Shown piece after piece: positions 1 through 11,905 of a stretch of DNA of 64,000 nt (the stretch's first letter is position 1; each line of letters begins with the position of its first letter). The stretch comes from Margaritifera margaritifera (Eukaryota; Mollusca; Bivalvia; Unionida; Margaritiferidae), in the NCBI GenBank assembly GCA_029931535.1, contig JAQPZY010001561.1, positions 3,194,001-3,258,000 on the forward strand, read 5' to 3'. Position numbers and translations under genes: made by a program. The notes under the pieces were generated by a model. That model had not been told where the DNA came from. It searched no databases and was given only the letters and a program-made list of their open reading frames with translations.

Positions 1-589
1 GTTTCTTGTCCTTTCTGACGCAAAAAGATCTTTTCCTCACATTATTTTACTAAACAATGACGCCTTTATATATGAGAAGTTACAATAATTCTCGACAAAA
101 TCCATTCTAAAATAATGAAAGCCCTTGCAAGTTCCATCAACATTGTTTTGGTAAAACAGCTACTTGCGTCTAAAAATGTTATTTTGAGGATTTTTCCTGA
201 ATTGGGTCACCTTATAACCTTGAGCCGTTAATTCAACAGTTGGAAGGCTATCAGTGGAAGTGCCTTCTCCTTTCATTGATTAATTCACCTTGATAGAGAA
301 TAATTGGCATGGATAAGATAGACGGATGGGATAACGTCAGTTGCCAGTGTACACTTTGATTGAAAACATGACGGGAACGTGATGATTCAGATAAAATGGA
401 TGAGTATATTTGATTCCATTGTTCATTTTATCATCATTGTTATCATTATGATCGCTGTCATCTGCTTTATCAAGGTCTTCTTTATCATCATCACATCACT
501 ATAAACCGAATCTTTTTAATAAACTTGGAACATCTTCGTAACGATATTTATCATCCTCATTTGTCATCATGGTCATCAAAATCTTTGAC
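1..589. other. Unassigned AT-rich sequence
   Basis: No convincing open frame, RNA or repeat element is visible. Scattered ATCATT-like triplets from about 420 onward grade into the microsatellite that follows, so the right half is probably decayed ATC repeat. Confidence 0.6.
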
Positions 590-716
590 AATGCCAAATT
601 ATCATCATCATCGTCGTCATCGTCATTATCATTGATACCATAATTATCATTATTGTTATCGAACTCATGATCGACGTCGTCATCATTATCATCATCATCA
701 TCATCATCATCATCAC
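590..716. repeat. ATC/TCA trinucleotide microsatellite
   Basis: Imperfect runs of ATC with CGTC interruptions, ending in an uninterrupted run of TCA triplets near 686-714. The purity rises toward the right end, as expected for growth at one edge of an older decayed tract. Confidence 0.85.
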
Positions 717-832
717 TTTAAAGAAACACTGTTTATATAGCAAATTTCGACCGTATATTTTAAGGATTTACTTTTTTACATTTATCTTTTATTTTATATA
801 CATTTTAAAGCATTTTAATATCTTTGCATTGT

Positions 833-1156
833 AACTTGGTCTTGTGTAAGTAGCTTGGTCTTGTGGAAGTAGCTTGGTCTTGTGGAAGTAGCTTGGTCTT
901 GTGGAAGTAGCTTGGTCTTGTGGAAGTAGCTTGGTCTTGTTGAAGTAACTTGGTCTTGTTGAAGTAGCTTGGACTTGTGAAAGTAGCTGGGTCTTGTGTA
1001 AGTAGCTTGGTCTTGTGGAAGTTGCTTGGTCTTGTGAAAGTAACTTGGTCTTGTGGAAGTAGTATGGTCTTGTGGAAGTAGCTTGGTCTTGTTGAAGTAG
1101 CTTGGTCTTGTTGAAGTAGCTTGGTCTTGTGAAAGTAGCTTGGTCTTGTGGAAGCT
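833..1156. repeat. 19-bp minisatellite, about 17 copies
   Basis: Unit AGCTTGGTCTTGTGGAAGT. The 324-bp span is 17 units with essentially no length change. Variants include GTGTAAGT, GTTGAAGT and GTGAAAGT. Stops interrupt the frames and there is no sign of coding. Confidence 0.93.
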
Positions 1157-1186
1157 TATATTTATTTTAATTTGGAAGAGTTTATA

Positions 1187-1335
1187 TTCCTAGAGATTTG
1201 CCAGTAGATTCGTGTGGATCGGTGGTTCTTCCCAAAAACTTCTCTAGTTCTTTCTCCGCCAAATATACTGGCCGCCATATATAACCTATCATGTGCTGAA
1301 AAAATGCCGTTAAACGCCACAAAACAAAACAAACA
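1187..1335 (+). mobile_element. 5'-truncated SINE (family A)
   Basis: The segment with GGTGGTTCTTCCC, CCAAATATACTGGCCGCCAT, ATCATGTGCTGAAAAAATG and GCCGTTAAACGCC matches the 3' half of the copies at 52068-52275 (same strand) and 63108-63358 (opposite strand). It lacks the tRNA-like head. It ends in an A-rich CAAAACAAAACAAACAA tail. The family assignment comes from comparison within the window; no outside database was used. Confidence 0.8.
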
Positions 1336-1394
1336 ATCCTTGAGATTTTAGCAGTATTTTAGCCTTACATTTGTACAACCTAACTTTTGTTTGT

Positions 1395-1457
1395 CACTAT
1401 ATAGCCAGGATTGTGGTGATGTACCGTTACACCCCATAAAACATAGATACATAATTG
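1395..1457 (+). mobile_element. Leader of a CATA-tailed repeat, copy 1
   Basis: CACTATATAGCCAGGATTGT followed by GTGATGTACCGTTACACCCC lies directly before the CATA array. The same leader precedes the second CATA array at 2388-2430. The GTTAMACCC motif resembles SINE 3' tails, so this is probably the 3' end of a retroposon whose tail became the microsatellite. Confidence 0.6.
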
Positions 1458-1735
1458 CATACATACATACATACATACATACATACATACATACATACAT
1501 ACATACATACATACATACATACATACATACATACATACATACATACATACACATCATGCATAGATACATACATACATACATACTTGCATACATACATACA
1601 TACATACATACATACATACATACATACATACATACATACATACATACTTGCATACATACATAATGCATACATACATACACACACACATACATACATACAT
1701 ACATACATACATACATACATACATACATACATACA

Positions 1736-1767
<32 letters not shown>

Positions 1768-1895
1768 CACACACATACATACATACATACATACATACAT
1801 ACATACATACATACATACATACATACATACATACATACATACATACATACATACGTACGTACGTACGTGCGTGCGTGCGTGCGTACGTACATACT
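1458..1895. repeat. CATA tetranucleotide array with ACGT/GTGC edge
   Basis: About 400 bp of CATA repeats, broken by TTGCATA, ATGCATA and ACACACA interruptions, ending at 1852-1890 in ACGT and GTGC variants. The 12-bp superperiod gives tyrosine-rich open frames on both strands (MYVC and THTYIH repeats). These are products of the repeat and not genes. Confidence 0.95.
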
Positions 1896-2387
1896 CATGG
1901 AGTCATTATTATCATTGACGTTCTTTATAATTATCCATTTTTTTTACTCCTTTCACCTTCTATCACCACTAATTTAAAAACTCCAACCAGCATGACGAAG
2001 CTTGCATCAGAAGGACAAAGTGGCGTAGCAAGAAATTATGCCCCCCCCCTCCCCTCACAACGCAAAACTTAATTCTAGGGACACCTCCCTATAGAAGTTG
2101 TTTCATTTTAATTTTGGGCCTCCACTTGGCCTGGATACCCCCGCAGTTGCGCTGTTTGCTTGGGCGGTTACTACGGCATTGGAAGGACCTCAAATAACGT
2201 TGCTATTTAACTAAATAAATGTTGCCTTGGGATGCATCACGTGATAATGATCTAACTGAGAAGGTCTTAGACTTTCTAAAAAAGTATGGTTTATATCCAA
2301 ACTCTGACTTTGTATTTTAAATTTTTTACCCTTTTTGCCTTTATCGTTGTTTTGCTTGCCTTTTGGGGAATGCCTAAACTTACTTGA
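1896..2387. other. Unassigned sequence between CATA arrays
   Basis: Contains a C-run near 2041-2050 and otherwise unrecognised AT-rich DNA. No supported gene. Confidence 0.6.
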
Positions 2388-2430
2388 CACTATATAGCCA
2401 GGATTGTGCTGATGTGCTGTTAAACCCTAT
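2388..2430 (+). mobile_element. Leader of a CATA-tailed repeat, copy 2
   Basis: CACTATATAGCCAGGATTGT, then GCTGATGTGCTGTTAAACCC, runs straight into CATA repeats. It is homologous to 1395-1440, which also sits directly upstream of a CATA array. Two independent copies with the same leader and tail order support a mobile unit. Confidence 0.65.
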
Positions 2431-2600
2431 ACATACATACATACATACATCCATACGTACATCCATACATACATCCATACATACATACATACATACATAC
2501 ATACATACATACATACATACATACATACATACATACATACATACATACATACATACATACATACATACATACATACATACATACATTCATACATATTACC
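2431..2600. repeat. CATA tetranucleotide array
   Basis: Nearly pure CATA repeat after a few CATC and CGTA variants at the left edge. It generates MYVC and HTYI open frames on the two strands, which are not genes. Confidence 0.95.
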
Positions 2601-2684
2601 TAAATAAAATGCAAGTACCGAAAATGACCCTGTTGGTACACAGTACATTTTAACAAGTACTATCTATAACTTCAACATGAAAGT

Positions 2685-2770
2685 AAGAATCTTGTTTCCG
2701 GTAAGTAAAAGCAGTCTGTTCACTTGGAAGAATCTTGTTTCCGGTAAGTAAAAGCAGTCTGTTCACTTGG
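2685..2770. repeat. 43-bp direct duplication
   Basis: AAGAATCTTGTTTCCGGTAA and the following bases to CACTTGG occur twice in immediate succession with no difference that I can see, which suggests a very recent tandem duplication. Confidence 0.9.
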
Positions 2771-2997
2771 AAGAATCTGCATAGATTGACTATCACGTTA
2801 TACACTTTATACTGCTCCTCTTCACAGTTCAAGAACCTTTAACCCTTTTGGACGGATCTAATAATATATGAGAATACATTCTGTTTTTTATATGTGTTAA
2901 AATGAGGTAAGTACAGAAATTCGCCAGTCACATAAACCAACTCACCTGATACACGTATTCTTCTTTAGTATCATTACTCAGTCATCTCCCTTCTTCC

Positions 2998-3175
2998 GCG
3001 GCAGCTCAGTTTGCTGGAGCGTAGGACTCTTAATCGAATCGTCGCGGGTTCAATACCCGCTCAGACGAACCTAAGTCGGATGCCTCAGCGTGTCATTGAG
3101 AATGGTATGTAGATCCAATTTCCTCGGCATGCTATAGACAATAAAATGATGAAAGTGCCGTTAAATACTAACCCA
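2998..3175 (+). mobile_element. tRNA-Lys-like SINE
   Basis: GGCAGCTCAGTTTGCTGGAG resembles a tRNA A box (internal RNA polymerase III promoter). ACTCTTAATC matches a tRNA-Lys(CUU) anticodon arm, and GGGTTCAATACCCGC fits a B box and T arm. The sequence continues past the tRNA part into an unrelated body that ends in AAGTGCCGTTAAATACT, so it is a tRNA-derived SINE and not a tRNA gene. The acceptor stem does not pair cleanly. Confidence 0.65.
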
Positions 3176-3205
3176 CAATCTACCTGTAACTTCTACAGGC
3201 GTAGG

Positions 3206-3275
3206 TGGTGGGTGGAGGAGTGGTGTTTAGTGTACCGGACTCACCATCAGAGTGACGAGATTTGCATTTTTTTTA
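3206..3275 (+). mobile_element. SINE tRNA-like head fragment
   Basis: GTGGTGTTTAGTGTACCGGA, then CTCACCATCAGAGTGACGAG, resembles the D and anticodon arms of a tRNA-derived SINE, and closely parallels TTAGCGTGCCGGATTCACAA at 51545-51570. The B box is degraded (GAGATTTGCAT). Only the head remains. Confidence 0.45.
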
Positions 3276-5317
3276 TTTCAAATGATTCTAAACTTAGTGT
3301 TACGTTAATATATACTTCAAAAGGCGTAATTTTCCTATCCGTTTCAAAGAAACTAAGCACCGAGAGATTGTGTTGCCTAAGGCAATTTTTTGTATTTATA
3401 GATTTTTACAAAGTTTTTGTGAGGGAACTCGTTTGGAGCACCTCGACTAATCATAAAATTAATCGAGAATCGAAACATACAAATAGTTATTAAGTTTTCT
3501 TGTCAAATAAAAACCATAAAACACGCATCATTCCTGAACATAGCTTGTCAAATTAAAACCATAAAACACGAACCATTCATGAATATAGCTTTAACATTTG
3601 GCGTTAGAATCAGCAAAACCTGCTTACCATATCTCATGTTTGATTTAAATGTCTGATATAGTTGTCAAGAAATGCTTTTAATTCTAATGTAGTTAAAAAA
3701 AATTCAAATAATACACATGTTCTGGTGAGAAAAACAATTTATTTTAAATAGTTTTTCTCTTTGAGTTAAAATAAGATTGGTAGTAATAATCAATTGCATG
3801 ATGCAAGTCTTCAAAGGATAACAACGAGCTTGAACTATTTTTAATAATAAATGAAGACATACATTTAATAATCTTCTAAATGTGACTGAGGCGAATAGAA
3901 TCATTTGCATAGTTTGTATGTATTTATAGAGGAATGTACGCGTAGAAAAAAAGGGATCATGTGCGTGTGCTAGAGAAATTTATTTTAGTGGTAGATAAGT
4001 TCACGCGCTACCATTGTGGCGTCATTAACTTCACGCTATCGGTGAGCATATTGTAACGCACCTATCATACACGGACTTTTCGTATATTGCAATACTTTTG
4101 TCAAAAATTGATGAATTGCATAACAAGAAAAGAATCTTCCTCAAGTTTGATGGCACATTAGGGAAATCAAACCCTCGGAAAGTAAGATTTCTACCAGGGA
4201 GTCTTCAAACCTCGTGCTTGACAAGTCTTATTCCTTTGGTTAGATAACCCTATCTAGTCTACATACATGTTTAATTTGTTCGTACATTTGATTGCTGTTT
4301 GTGTTATCAACTGGACTATCGGGATCTTAGTGGAGATGTATTCAAGACTGTTCCTTGTCGGTGATTTAAAATTATATAAAACATCCAGATAATACTGTAT
4401 GTTTGATTAACTGTCTCTAGGTGTAATGCTGTCAAACTTCGGAATAATTTTAAAGTTTTATCACATTTTGCGGTTCTTTTTGGTCGATTTAAAAGCGGCT
4501 ACTTCATTTACCGGGTCACCATGTGCTGCCTTAAATCGAACATTATCCTTTATAAATTCTATCTCTGTTTTTGTTAAATCATTGCTAATTGACCATGTAA
4601 AATTGACGAGATCTTCAAGTTGTAGTGACAATTTACCGAAATACAAATTAATATATTTCCAAAAGCAAATGTGTAATGTATTCTTTCATCGTTCTGGACT
4701 TCCTTCCAATAACAAAGTAACGCTTTTATTCTTTTAAATGCTATTTCTTCGAACACAACCAGCTTTGACCGCACCTTTTATCCTGTTCATATTTAAAAAC
4801 AAATAAGCAATATTACAAGATTTCGACATTGTTAAACCTGTGAAATATTTGTATTATCTCTGTGAAAACTGTTGAATCCAATACAAGTAAGCTTGGTGAC
4901 ATTATTTGTGATGTGTTCAAACTTTCAATTTAGCGTTCGATCGGGCGTTGTCGATCCACGATCTGGTTTGTCCTTTTTTAGACAACACCGCTTCCGCCGT
5001 TCCGCTAGTGATTATTCACTTAAATCAATCAATTTGTAGAATATGTCACATCGACAGTGTATTTATCTCTAGGTCCTGCTATTATTCTGTCCAGTCTTTG
5101 ATGCTTTCTACATTTTGCTGGTCGTCCTTATTGTTTATTATCATATTAACATGTTCGTGAAAATATACGTATTTAATGGTGTTACATCATAAACACTTAA
5201 ATGTGTAATCATCGAATTCTTAGAGCAAGCAGAAAAAACTTTCAATCTTCCCAAATCAAGCAGCTTCCCAAACGAGCAATTTCTACAACGTTGATATCTT
5301 TATTTCGTTTCTTCAGT
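3276..5317. other. Unassigned AT-rich sequence with a 45-bp duplication
   Basis: At 3502-3591 two tandem copies of a 45-bp segment (AAAACCATAAAACACG shared) are visible with several differences. The rest has only short open frames of 60 to 115 codons with no recognisable domain, and nothing else is supported. Confidence 0.6.
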
Positions 5318-5425
5318 TTGTTTGCTGATATTTAGTTTGATTGCTGATATTTAGTTTGATTGCTGATATTTAGTTTGATTCCTGATATAAAGTTTATTTG
5401 CTGATATTTCGTTTGTTTGCTGTAT
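5318..5425. repeat. 20-bp minisatellite, about 5 copies
   Basis: TTTGCTGATATTTAGTTTGA repeats with increasing divergence to the right (TATAAAGTTTA, TATTTCGTTTG). Confidence 0.85.
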
Positions 5426-5504
5426 TTTCGGTACGGCACTTGTATTACTTTAGCATTTCCTTTTTTTAACCAGTAATAGTACTTATAGCACGATACTAGG
5501 GACT

Positions 5505-5506
<2 letters not shown>

Positions 5507-5562
<56 letters not shown>
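5507..5562. repeat. AT dinucleotide microsatellite
   Basis: Pure AT repeat of about 28 units, followed by ACATGTATATATAAATAT. Confidence 0.97.
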
Positions 5563-5570
<8 letters not shown>

Positions 5571-6376
5571 ATATAAATATAGAGAAAAGTAATTTGAATT
5601 GTTCGAAATTTCTCAAAGTATCTCGCCCGTATCAAAGAAAGACAGTACAATTTAACATTCACAAAGATTAGTATTATCAATATATTCACCACTACTCTTG
5701 TCGTTCTTTCTTTCTTTTTTTTTTTTTTTTTCTTAATAAAACGTCGCGTGGAATGCTTCTGATATGTCAACTCAAGGATTAACGGAATCTATACACAATT
5801 CAGTGCAGTATAATGCACTCTCATCCACTCCATTTTTAACCTTATCATCGTCGTGTGATCAGTTAAAACTTTCCAAAGCTGGGAGTTAATTGAGAGGCTG
5901 AGTGTACCGTATACATTTCAATGTTCGTAAAGTTCGTGCGCCCGTGAAATATAGCACAAATAAAACTGACAATTCTTTTTATTTTATGTTGTAACTAAGA
6001 CCACGCAGATGTGTAAAAAGCAAGGGCTCTACTTCTGTTGTTCTTGTTGTTGGTTGTTTGTTTTTTTTTGTTTTGTTTTTTTTCTTTCTATTTTTTCTCA
6101 TCTGGTACTTAATTTTTTTTTTTTTTAAAAAAGGCTTTCATAAAAACTTTTTATCTCTATGGGTTCGAACCAACTGCCGGACGATCTGGACTAATACAGA
6201 CATTTGCTCTGTGCAGAGAAGAAATATGTTACTCTTACTGTGACCGTATGAGCTCTGTGTGTGTGTCTGTGTGTGCGTGCTTGTGTGTGTGTGTGTCTAT
6301 TTGGCTGTCTATTATGTCTGCGTGTTTGTGCAGATGATACTTATTTTTGTTTATACTGCGAAAGAATCAGTATAAG
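5563..6376. other. Unassigned sequence with homopolymer T and GT tracts
   Basis: Holds T-rich runs at 5711-5730 and 6061-6125 and a GT-rich tract near 6257-6296. A perfect-looking B box (GGTTCGAACC, about 6161) stands alone without an A box, so I do not call a tRNA. Confidence 0.6.
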
Positions 6377-9300
6377 GAATATCCTAAACATTTTCGTGCA
6401 TGAAACGATGGATAAAACATCTTACATCGTATAGCAAGAAGGAGGAATATCCTAAACATTTTCGTGCATGAAACGATGGATAAAACATCTTACATCGTAT
6501 AGCAAGAAGGAGGAATATCCTAAACATTTTCGTGCATGAAACGATGGATAAAACATCTTACATCGTATAGCAAGAAGGAGGAATATCCTAAACATTTTCG
6601 TGCATGAAACGATGGATAAAACATCTTACATCGTATAGCAAGAAGGAGGAATATCCTAAACATTTTCGTGCATGAAACGATGGATAAAACATCTTACATC
6701 GTATAGCAAGAAGGAGGAATATCCTAAACATTTTCGTGCATGAAACGATGGATAAAACATCTTACATCGTATAGCAAGAAGGAGGAATATCCTAAACATT
6801 TTCGTGCATGAAACGATGGATAAAATATCTTACATCGTATAGCAAGAAGGAGGAATATCCTAAACATTTTCGTGCATGAAACGATGGATAAAATATCTTA
6901 CATCGTATAGCAAGAAGGAGGAATATCCTAAACATTTTCGTGCATGAAACGATGGATAAAACATCTTACATCGTATAGTAAGAAGGAGGAATATCCTAAA
7001 CACTTTCGTGCATGAAACGATGGATAAAACATCTTACATCGTATAGCAAGAAGGAGGAATATCCTAAACATTTTCGTGCATGAAACGATGGATAAAATAT
7101 CTTAAATCGTATAGCAAGAAGGAGGAATATCCTAAACATTTTCGTGCATGAAACTATGGATAAAACATCTTACATCGTATAGCAAGAAGGAGGAATATCC
7201 TAAACATTTTCGTGCATGAAACGATGGATAAAATATCTTACATCGTATAGCAAGAAGGAGGAATATCCTAAACATTTTCGTGCATGAAACGATGGATAAA
7301 ACATCTTACATCGTATAGCAAGAAGGAGGAATATCCTAAACATTTTCGTGCATGAAACGATGGATAAAATATCTTACATCGTATAGCAAGAAGGAGGAAT
7401 ATCCTAAACATTTTCGTGCATGAAACGATGGATAAAACATCTTACATCGTATAGCAAGAAGGAGGAATATCCTAAACATTTTCGTGCATGAAACGATGGA
7501 TAAAATATCTTACATCGTATAGCAAGAAGGAGGAATATCCTAAACATTTTCGTGCATGAAACGATGGATAAAACATCTTACATCGTATAGCAAGAAGGAG
7601 GAATATCCTAAACATTTTCGTGCATGAAACGATGGATAAAACATCTTACATCGTATAGCAAGAAGGAGGAATATCCTAAACATTTTCGTGCATGAAACGA
7701 TGGATAAAACATCTTACATCGTATAGCAAGAAGGAGGAATATCCTAAACATTTTCGTGCATGAAACGATGGATAAAACATCTTACATCGTATAGCAAGAA
7801 GGAGGAATATCCTAAACATTTTCGTGCATGAAACGATGGATAAAACATCTTGCATCGTATAGCAAGAAGGAGGAATATCCTAAACATTTTCGTGCATGAA
7901 ACGATGGATAAAACATCTTACATCGTATAGCAAGAAGGAGGAATATCCTAAACATTTTCGTGCATGAAACGATGGATAAAATATCTTACATCGTATAGCA
8001 AGAAGGAGGAATATCCTAAACATTTTCGTGCATGAAACGATGGATAAAACATCTTACATCGTATAGCAAGAAGGAGGAATATCCTAAACATTTTCGTGCA
8101 TGAAACGATGGATAAAACATCTTACATCGTATAGCAAGAAGGAGGAATATCCTAAACATTTTCGTGCATGAAACGATGGATAAAACATCTTACATCGTAT
8201 AGCAAGAAGGAGGAATATCCTAAACATTTTCGTGCATGAAACGATGGATAAAACATCTTACATCGTATAGCAAGAAGGAGGAATATCCTAAACACTTTCG
8301 TGCATGAAACGATGGATAAAACATCTTACATCGTATAGCAAGAAGGAGGAATATCCTAAACATTTTCGTGCATGAAACGATGGATAAAATATCTTACATC
8401 GTATAGCAAGAAGGAGGAATATCCTAAACATTTTCGTGCATGAAACGATGGATAAAACATCTTACATCGTATAGCAAGAAGGAGGAATATCCTAAACATT
8501 TTCGTGCATGAAACGATGGATAAAACATCTTACATCGTATAGCAAGAAGGAGGAATATCCTAAACATTTTCGTGCATGAAACGATGGATAAAATATCTTA
8601 CATCGTATAGCAAGAAGGAGGAATATCCTAAACATTTTCGTGCATGAAACGATGGATAAAACATCTTACATCGTATAGCAAGAAGGAGGAATATCTTAAA
8701 CATTTTCGTGCATGAAATGATGGATAAAACATCTTACATCGTATAGCAAGAAGGAGGAATATCCTAAACATTTTCGTGCATGAAACGATGGATAAAATAT
8801 CTTACATCGTATAGCAAGAAGGAGGAATATCCTAAACATTTTCGTGCATGAAACGATGGATAAAATATCTTACATCGTATAGCAAGAAGGAGGAATATCC
8901 TAAACATTTTCGTGCATGAAACGATGGATAAAACATCTTACATCGTATAGCAAGAAGGAGGAATATCCTAAACATTTTCGTGCATGAAACGATGGATAAA
9001 CTATCTTACATCGTATAGCAAGAAGGAGGAATATCCTAAACATTTTCGTGCATGAAACGATGGATAAAACATCTTACATCGTATAGCAAGAAGGAGGAAT
9101 ATCCTAAACATTTTCGTGCATGAAACGATGGATAAAACATCTTACATCGTATAGCAAGAAGGAGGAATATCCTAAACATTTTCGTGCATGAAACGATGGA
9201 TAAAACATCTTACATCGTATAGCAAGAAGGAGGAATATCCTAAACATTTTCGTGCATGAAACGATGGATAAAACATCTTACATCGTATAGCAAGAAGGAG

Positions 9301-9640
9301 GAATATCCTAAACATTTTCGTGCATGAAACGATGGATAAAACATCTTTCATCGTATAGCAAGAAGGAGGAATATCCTAAACATTTTCGTGCATGAAACGA
9401 TGGATAAAACATCTTACATCGTATAGCAAGAAGGAGGAATATCCTAAACATTTTCGTGCATGAAACGATGGATAAAACATCTTACATCGTATAGCAAGAA
9501 GGAGGAATATCCTAAACATTTTCGTGCATGAAACGATGGATAAAACATCTTACATCGTATAGCAAGAAGGAGGAATATCCTAAACATTTTCGTGCATGAA
9601 ACGATGGATAAAACATCTTACATCGTATAGCAAGAAGGAG
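6377..9640. repeat. 68-bp minisatellite, 48 exact-length copies
   Basis: Each unit begins GAATATCCTAAACATTTTCG and ends CAAGAAGGAG. The 3264-bp array is exactly 48 x 68, so no unit has gained or lost a base. Most units are identical. The commonest variant is C or T at one site (AAAACATC versus AAAATATC); I read T in units 7, 8, 11, 13, 15, 17, 24, 30, 33, 36 and 37. Rarer variants include CACTTTCG (units 10 and 29), CTATC (unit 39) and CTTTCATC (unit 44). All frames carry stops, so it is not coding. Confidence 0.97.
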
Positions 9641-9885
9641 GAATATCAAACCTATAGTACAGCAAGTTCTGTCGTTAGCTGGTTTTTTTTTTTTTTTCTT
9701 TTTCCGCTAATTTTATTTCCAACCGTTGTAGCTCATCAGTATAATATATCAAATATAAGAAGTGAAAATTCCCAATAGTTTTTATCACAGAGATGTTTGA
9801 TGATGGGAGGTTGGAAATACAGGTAGCTGACTATGCTTAATTAATATTACCATGGAATAAATCACCTTTATAATTCATTGGCACG

Positions 9886-11905
9886 ACAGTATATACAATT
9901 GCTGAAGGGAAAATATTATTTGAATGCAGTCTCGCTCTTATAATGCATTGACATGACGTTGTAAGTACTGATTAAAAATATACAATTACTGAAGGGGAAA
10001 CATTATTTTAATGCAACCCCACTTTAATAATTCATTGGCACAACGGTAATAAGTATTGATAATAATATACAATCACTGAAGGGGAAACATCATTTAATTT
10101 ATTGATAATAATATCCAATCACTGAAGGGGAAACATCATTTTAATTTATTGATAATAATATCCAATCACTGAAAGGGAAACATTATTTTAATTTATTGAT
10201 AATAATATCCAATCACTGAAAGGGAAACATCATTTTAATTTATTGATAATAATATCCAATCACTGAAAGGGAAACATCATTTTAATTTATTGATAATAAT
10301 ATCCAATCACTGAAGGGGAAACATCATTTTAATTTATTGATAATAATATCCAATCACTGAAAGGGAAACATCATTTAATTTATTGATAATAATATCCAAT
10401 CACTGAAAGGGAAACATCATTTTAATTTATTGATAATAATATACAATCACTGAAAGGGAAACATCATTTAATTTATTGATAATAATATCCAATCACTGAA
10501 AGGGAAACATCATTTTAATTTATTGATAATAATATACAATCACTGAAAGGGAAACATCATTTTAATTTATTGATAATAATATCCAATCACTGAAGGGGAA
10601 ACATCATTTTAATTTATTGATAATAATATCCAATCACTGAAGGGGAAACATCATTTTAATTTATTGATAATAATATACAATCACTGAAGGGGAAACATCA
10701 TTTAATTTATTGATAATAATATCCAATCACTGAAGGGGAAACATCATTTTAATTTATTGATAATAATATCCAATCACTGAAGGGGAAGCATCATTTAATT
10801 TATTGATAATAATATCCAATCACTGAAGGGTAAACATCATTTTAATTTATTGATAATAATATCCAATCACTGAAGGGGAAACATCATTTAATTTATTGAT
10901 AATAATATCCAATCACTGACGGGGAAACATCATTTTAATTTATTGATAATAATATCCAATAACTGAAAGGGAAACATCATTTTAATTTATTGATAATAAT
11001 ATCCAATCACTGACGGGGAAACATCATTTAATTTATTGATAATAATATCCAATCACTGAAGGGGAAACATCATTTTAATTTATTGATAATAATATCCAAT
11101 CACTGAAGGGGAAGCATCATTTAATTTATTGATAATAATATCCAATCACTGAAGGGGAAACATCATTTTAATTTATTGATAATAATATACAATCACTGAA
11201 AGGGAAACATCATTTTAATGCATTGATAATAATATAAAATCACGGACGGGTAAACATCATTTTTATGCATTGATAATAATATACAATCACGGACGGGTAA
11301 ACATCATTTTAATGCATTGATAATAATATAAAATCACGGACGGGTAAACATCATTTTTATGCATTGATAATAATATACAATCACGGACGGGGAAACATCA
11401 TAATATACAATCACGGACGGGGAAACATCATTTTTATTTATTGATAATAATATACAATCACTGAAGGGGAAACATCATTTTAATGCATTGATAGTAATAT
11501 AAAATCACGGACGGGTAAACATCATTTTTATGCATTGATAATAATATACAATCACGGACGGGTAAACATCATTTTTATGCATTGATAATAATATACAATC
11601 ACGGACGGGTAAACATCATTTTAATGCATTGATAATAATATACAATCACTGAAGGGGAAACATTATTTTAATGCATTGATGATACTATGCAATCACTGAC
11701 GGGTAAACATCATTTTAATGCAACCCCCACCTTAATAATTCGTTGACACGATTGTAGTAAGTAGTAAGTATTGATAATAATATACAATCACTGAAGGATA
11801 AACATCATTTTCATTCGACCCCACGTTGGTAATTCATTGAAACGATGGTAGTAAGTACTAATATACAATCACTGACGGGGAAACATCATTTTAATGCAAC
11901 CATCT
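9886..11905. repeat. Nested 47-bp minisatellite with longer flanking units
   Basis: The core (about 10063-11720) repeats AATCACTGAAGGGGAAACAT followed by CATTTTAATTTATTGATAAT AATATCC-like sequence, roughly 35 copies of 46-47 bp. At both edges the same motifs are separated by extra sequence (GCAACCCC, TAATTCATTGGCACRA, GTAGTAAGTA), giving units of about 90-110 bp. The short core unit thus looks like an internal deletion of the long unit that later expanded. Confidence 0.9.

Noticed and set aside
1348..2072. Several overlapping open frames of up to 205 codons over the CATA array
   Set aside because: They are translations of CATA on both strands (MYVC and HTYI repeats); a 4-bp unit cycles through frames without stops.
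2998..3075. Functional tRNA-Lys gene
   Set aside because: The A and B boxes are present, but the acceptor stem does not pair and the sequence continues into a SINE body.
6155..6195. tRNA or SINE around GGTTCGAACC
   Set aside because: A lone B-box match without an A box or arms.
6377..9640. CRISPR-like array
   Set aside because: The 68-bp units are contiguous with no unique spacers; this is a tandem satellite in eukaryotic DNA.
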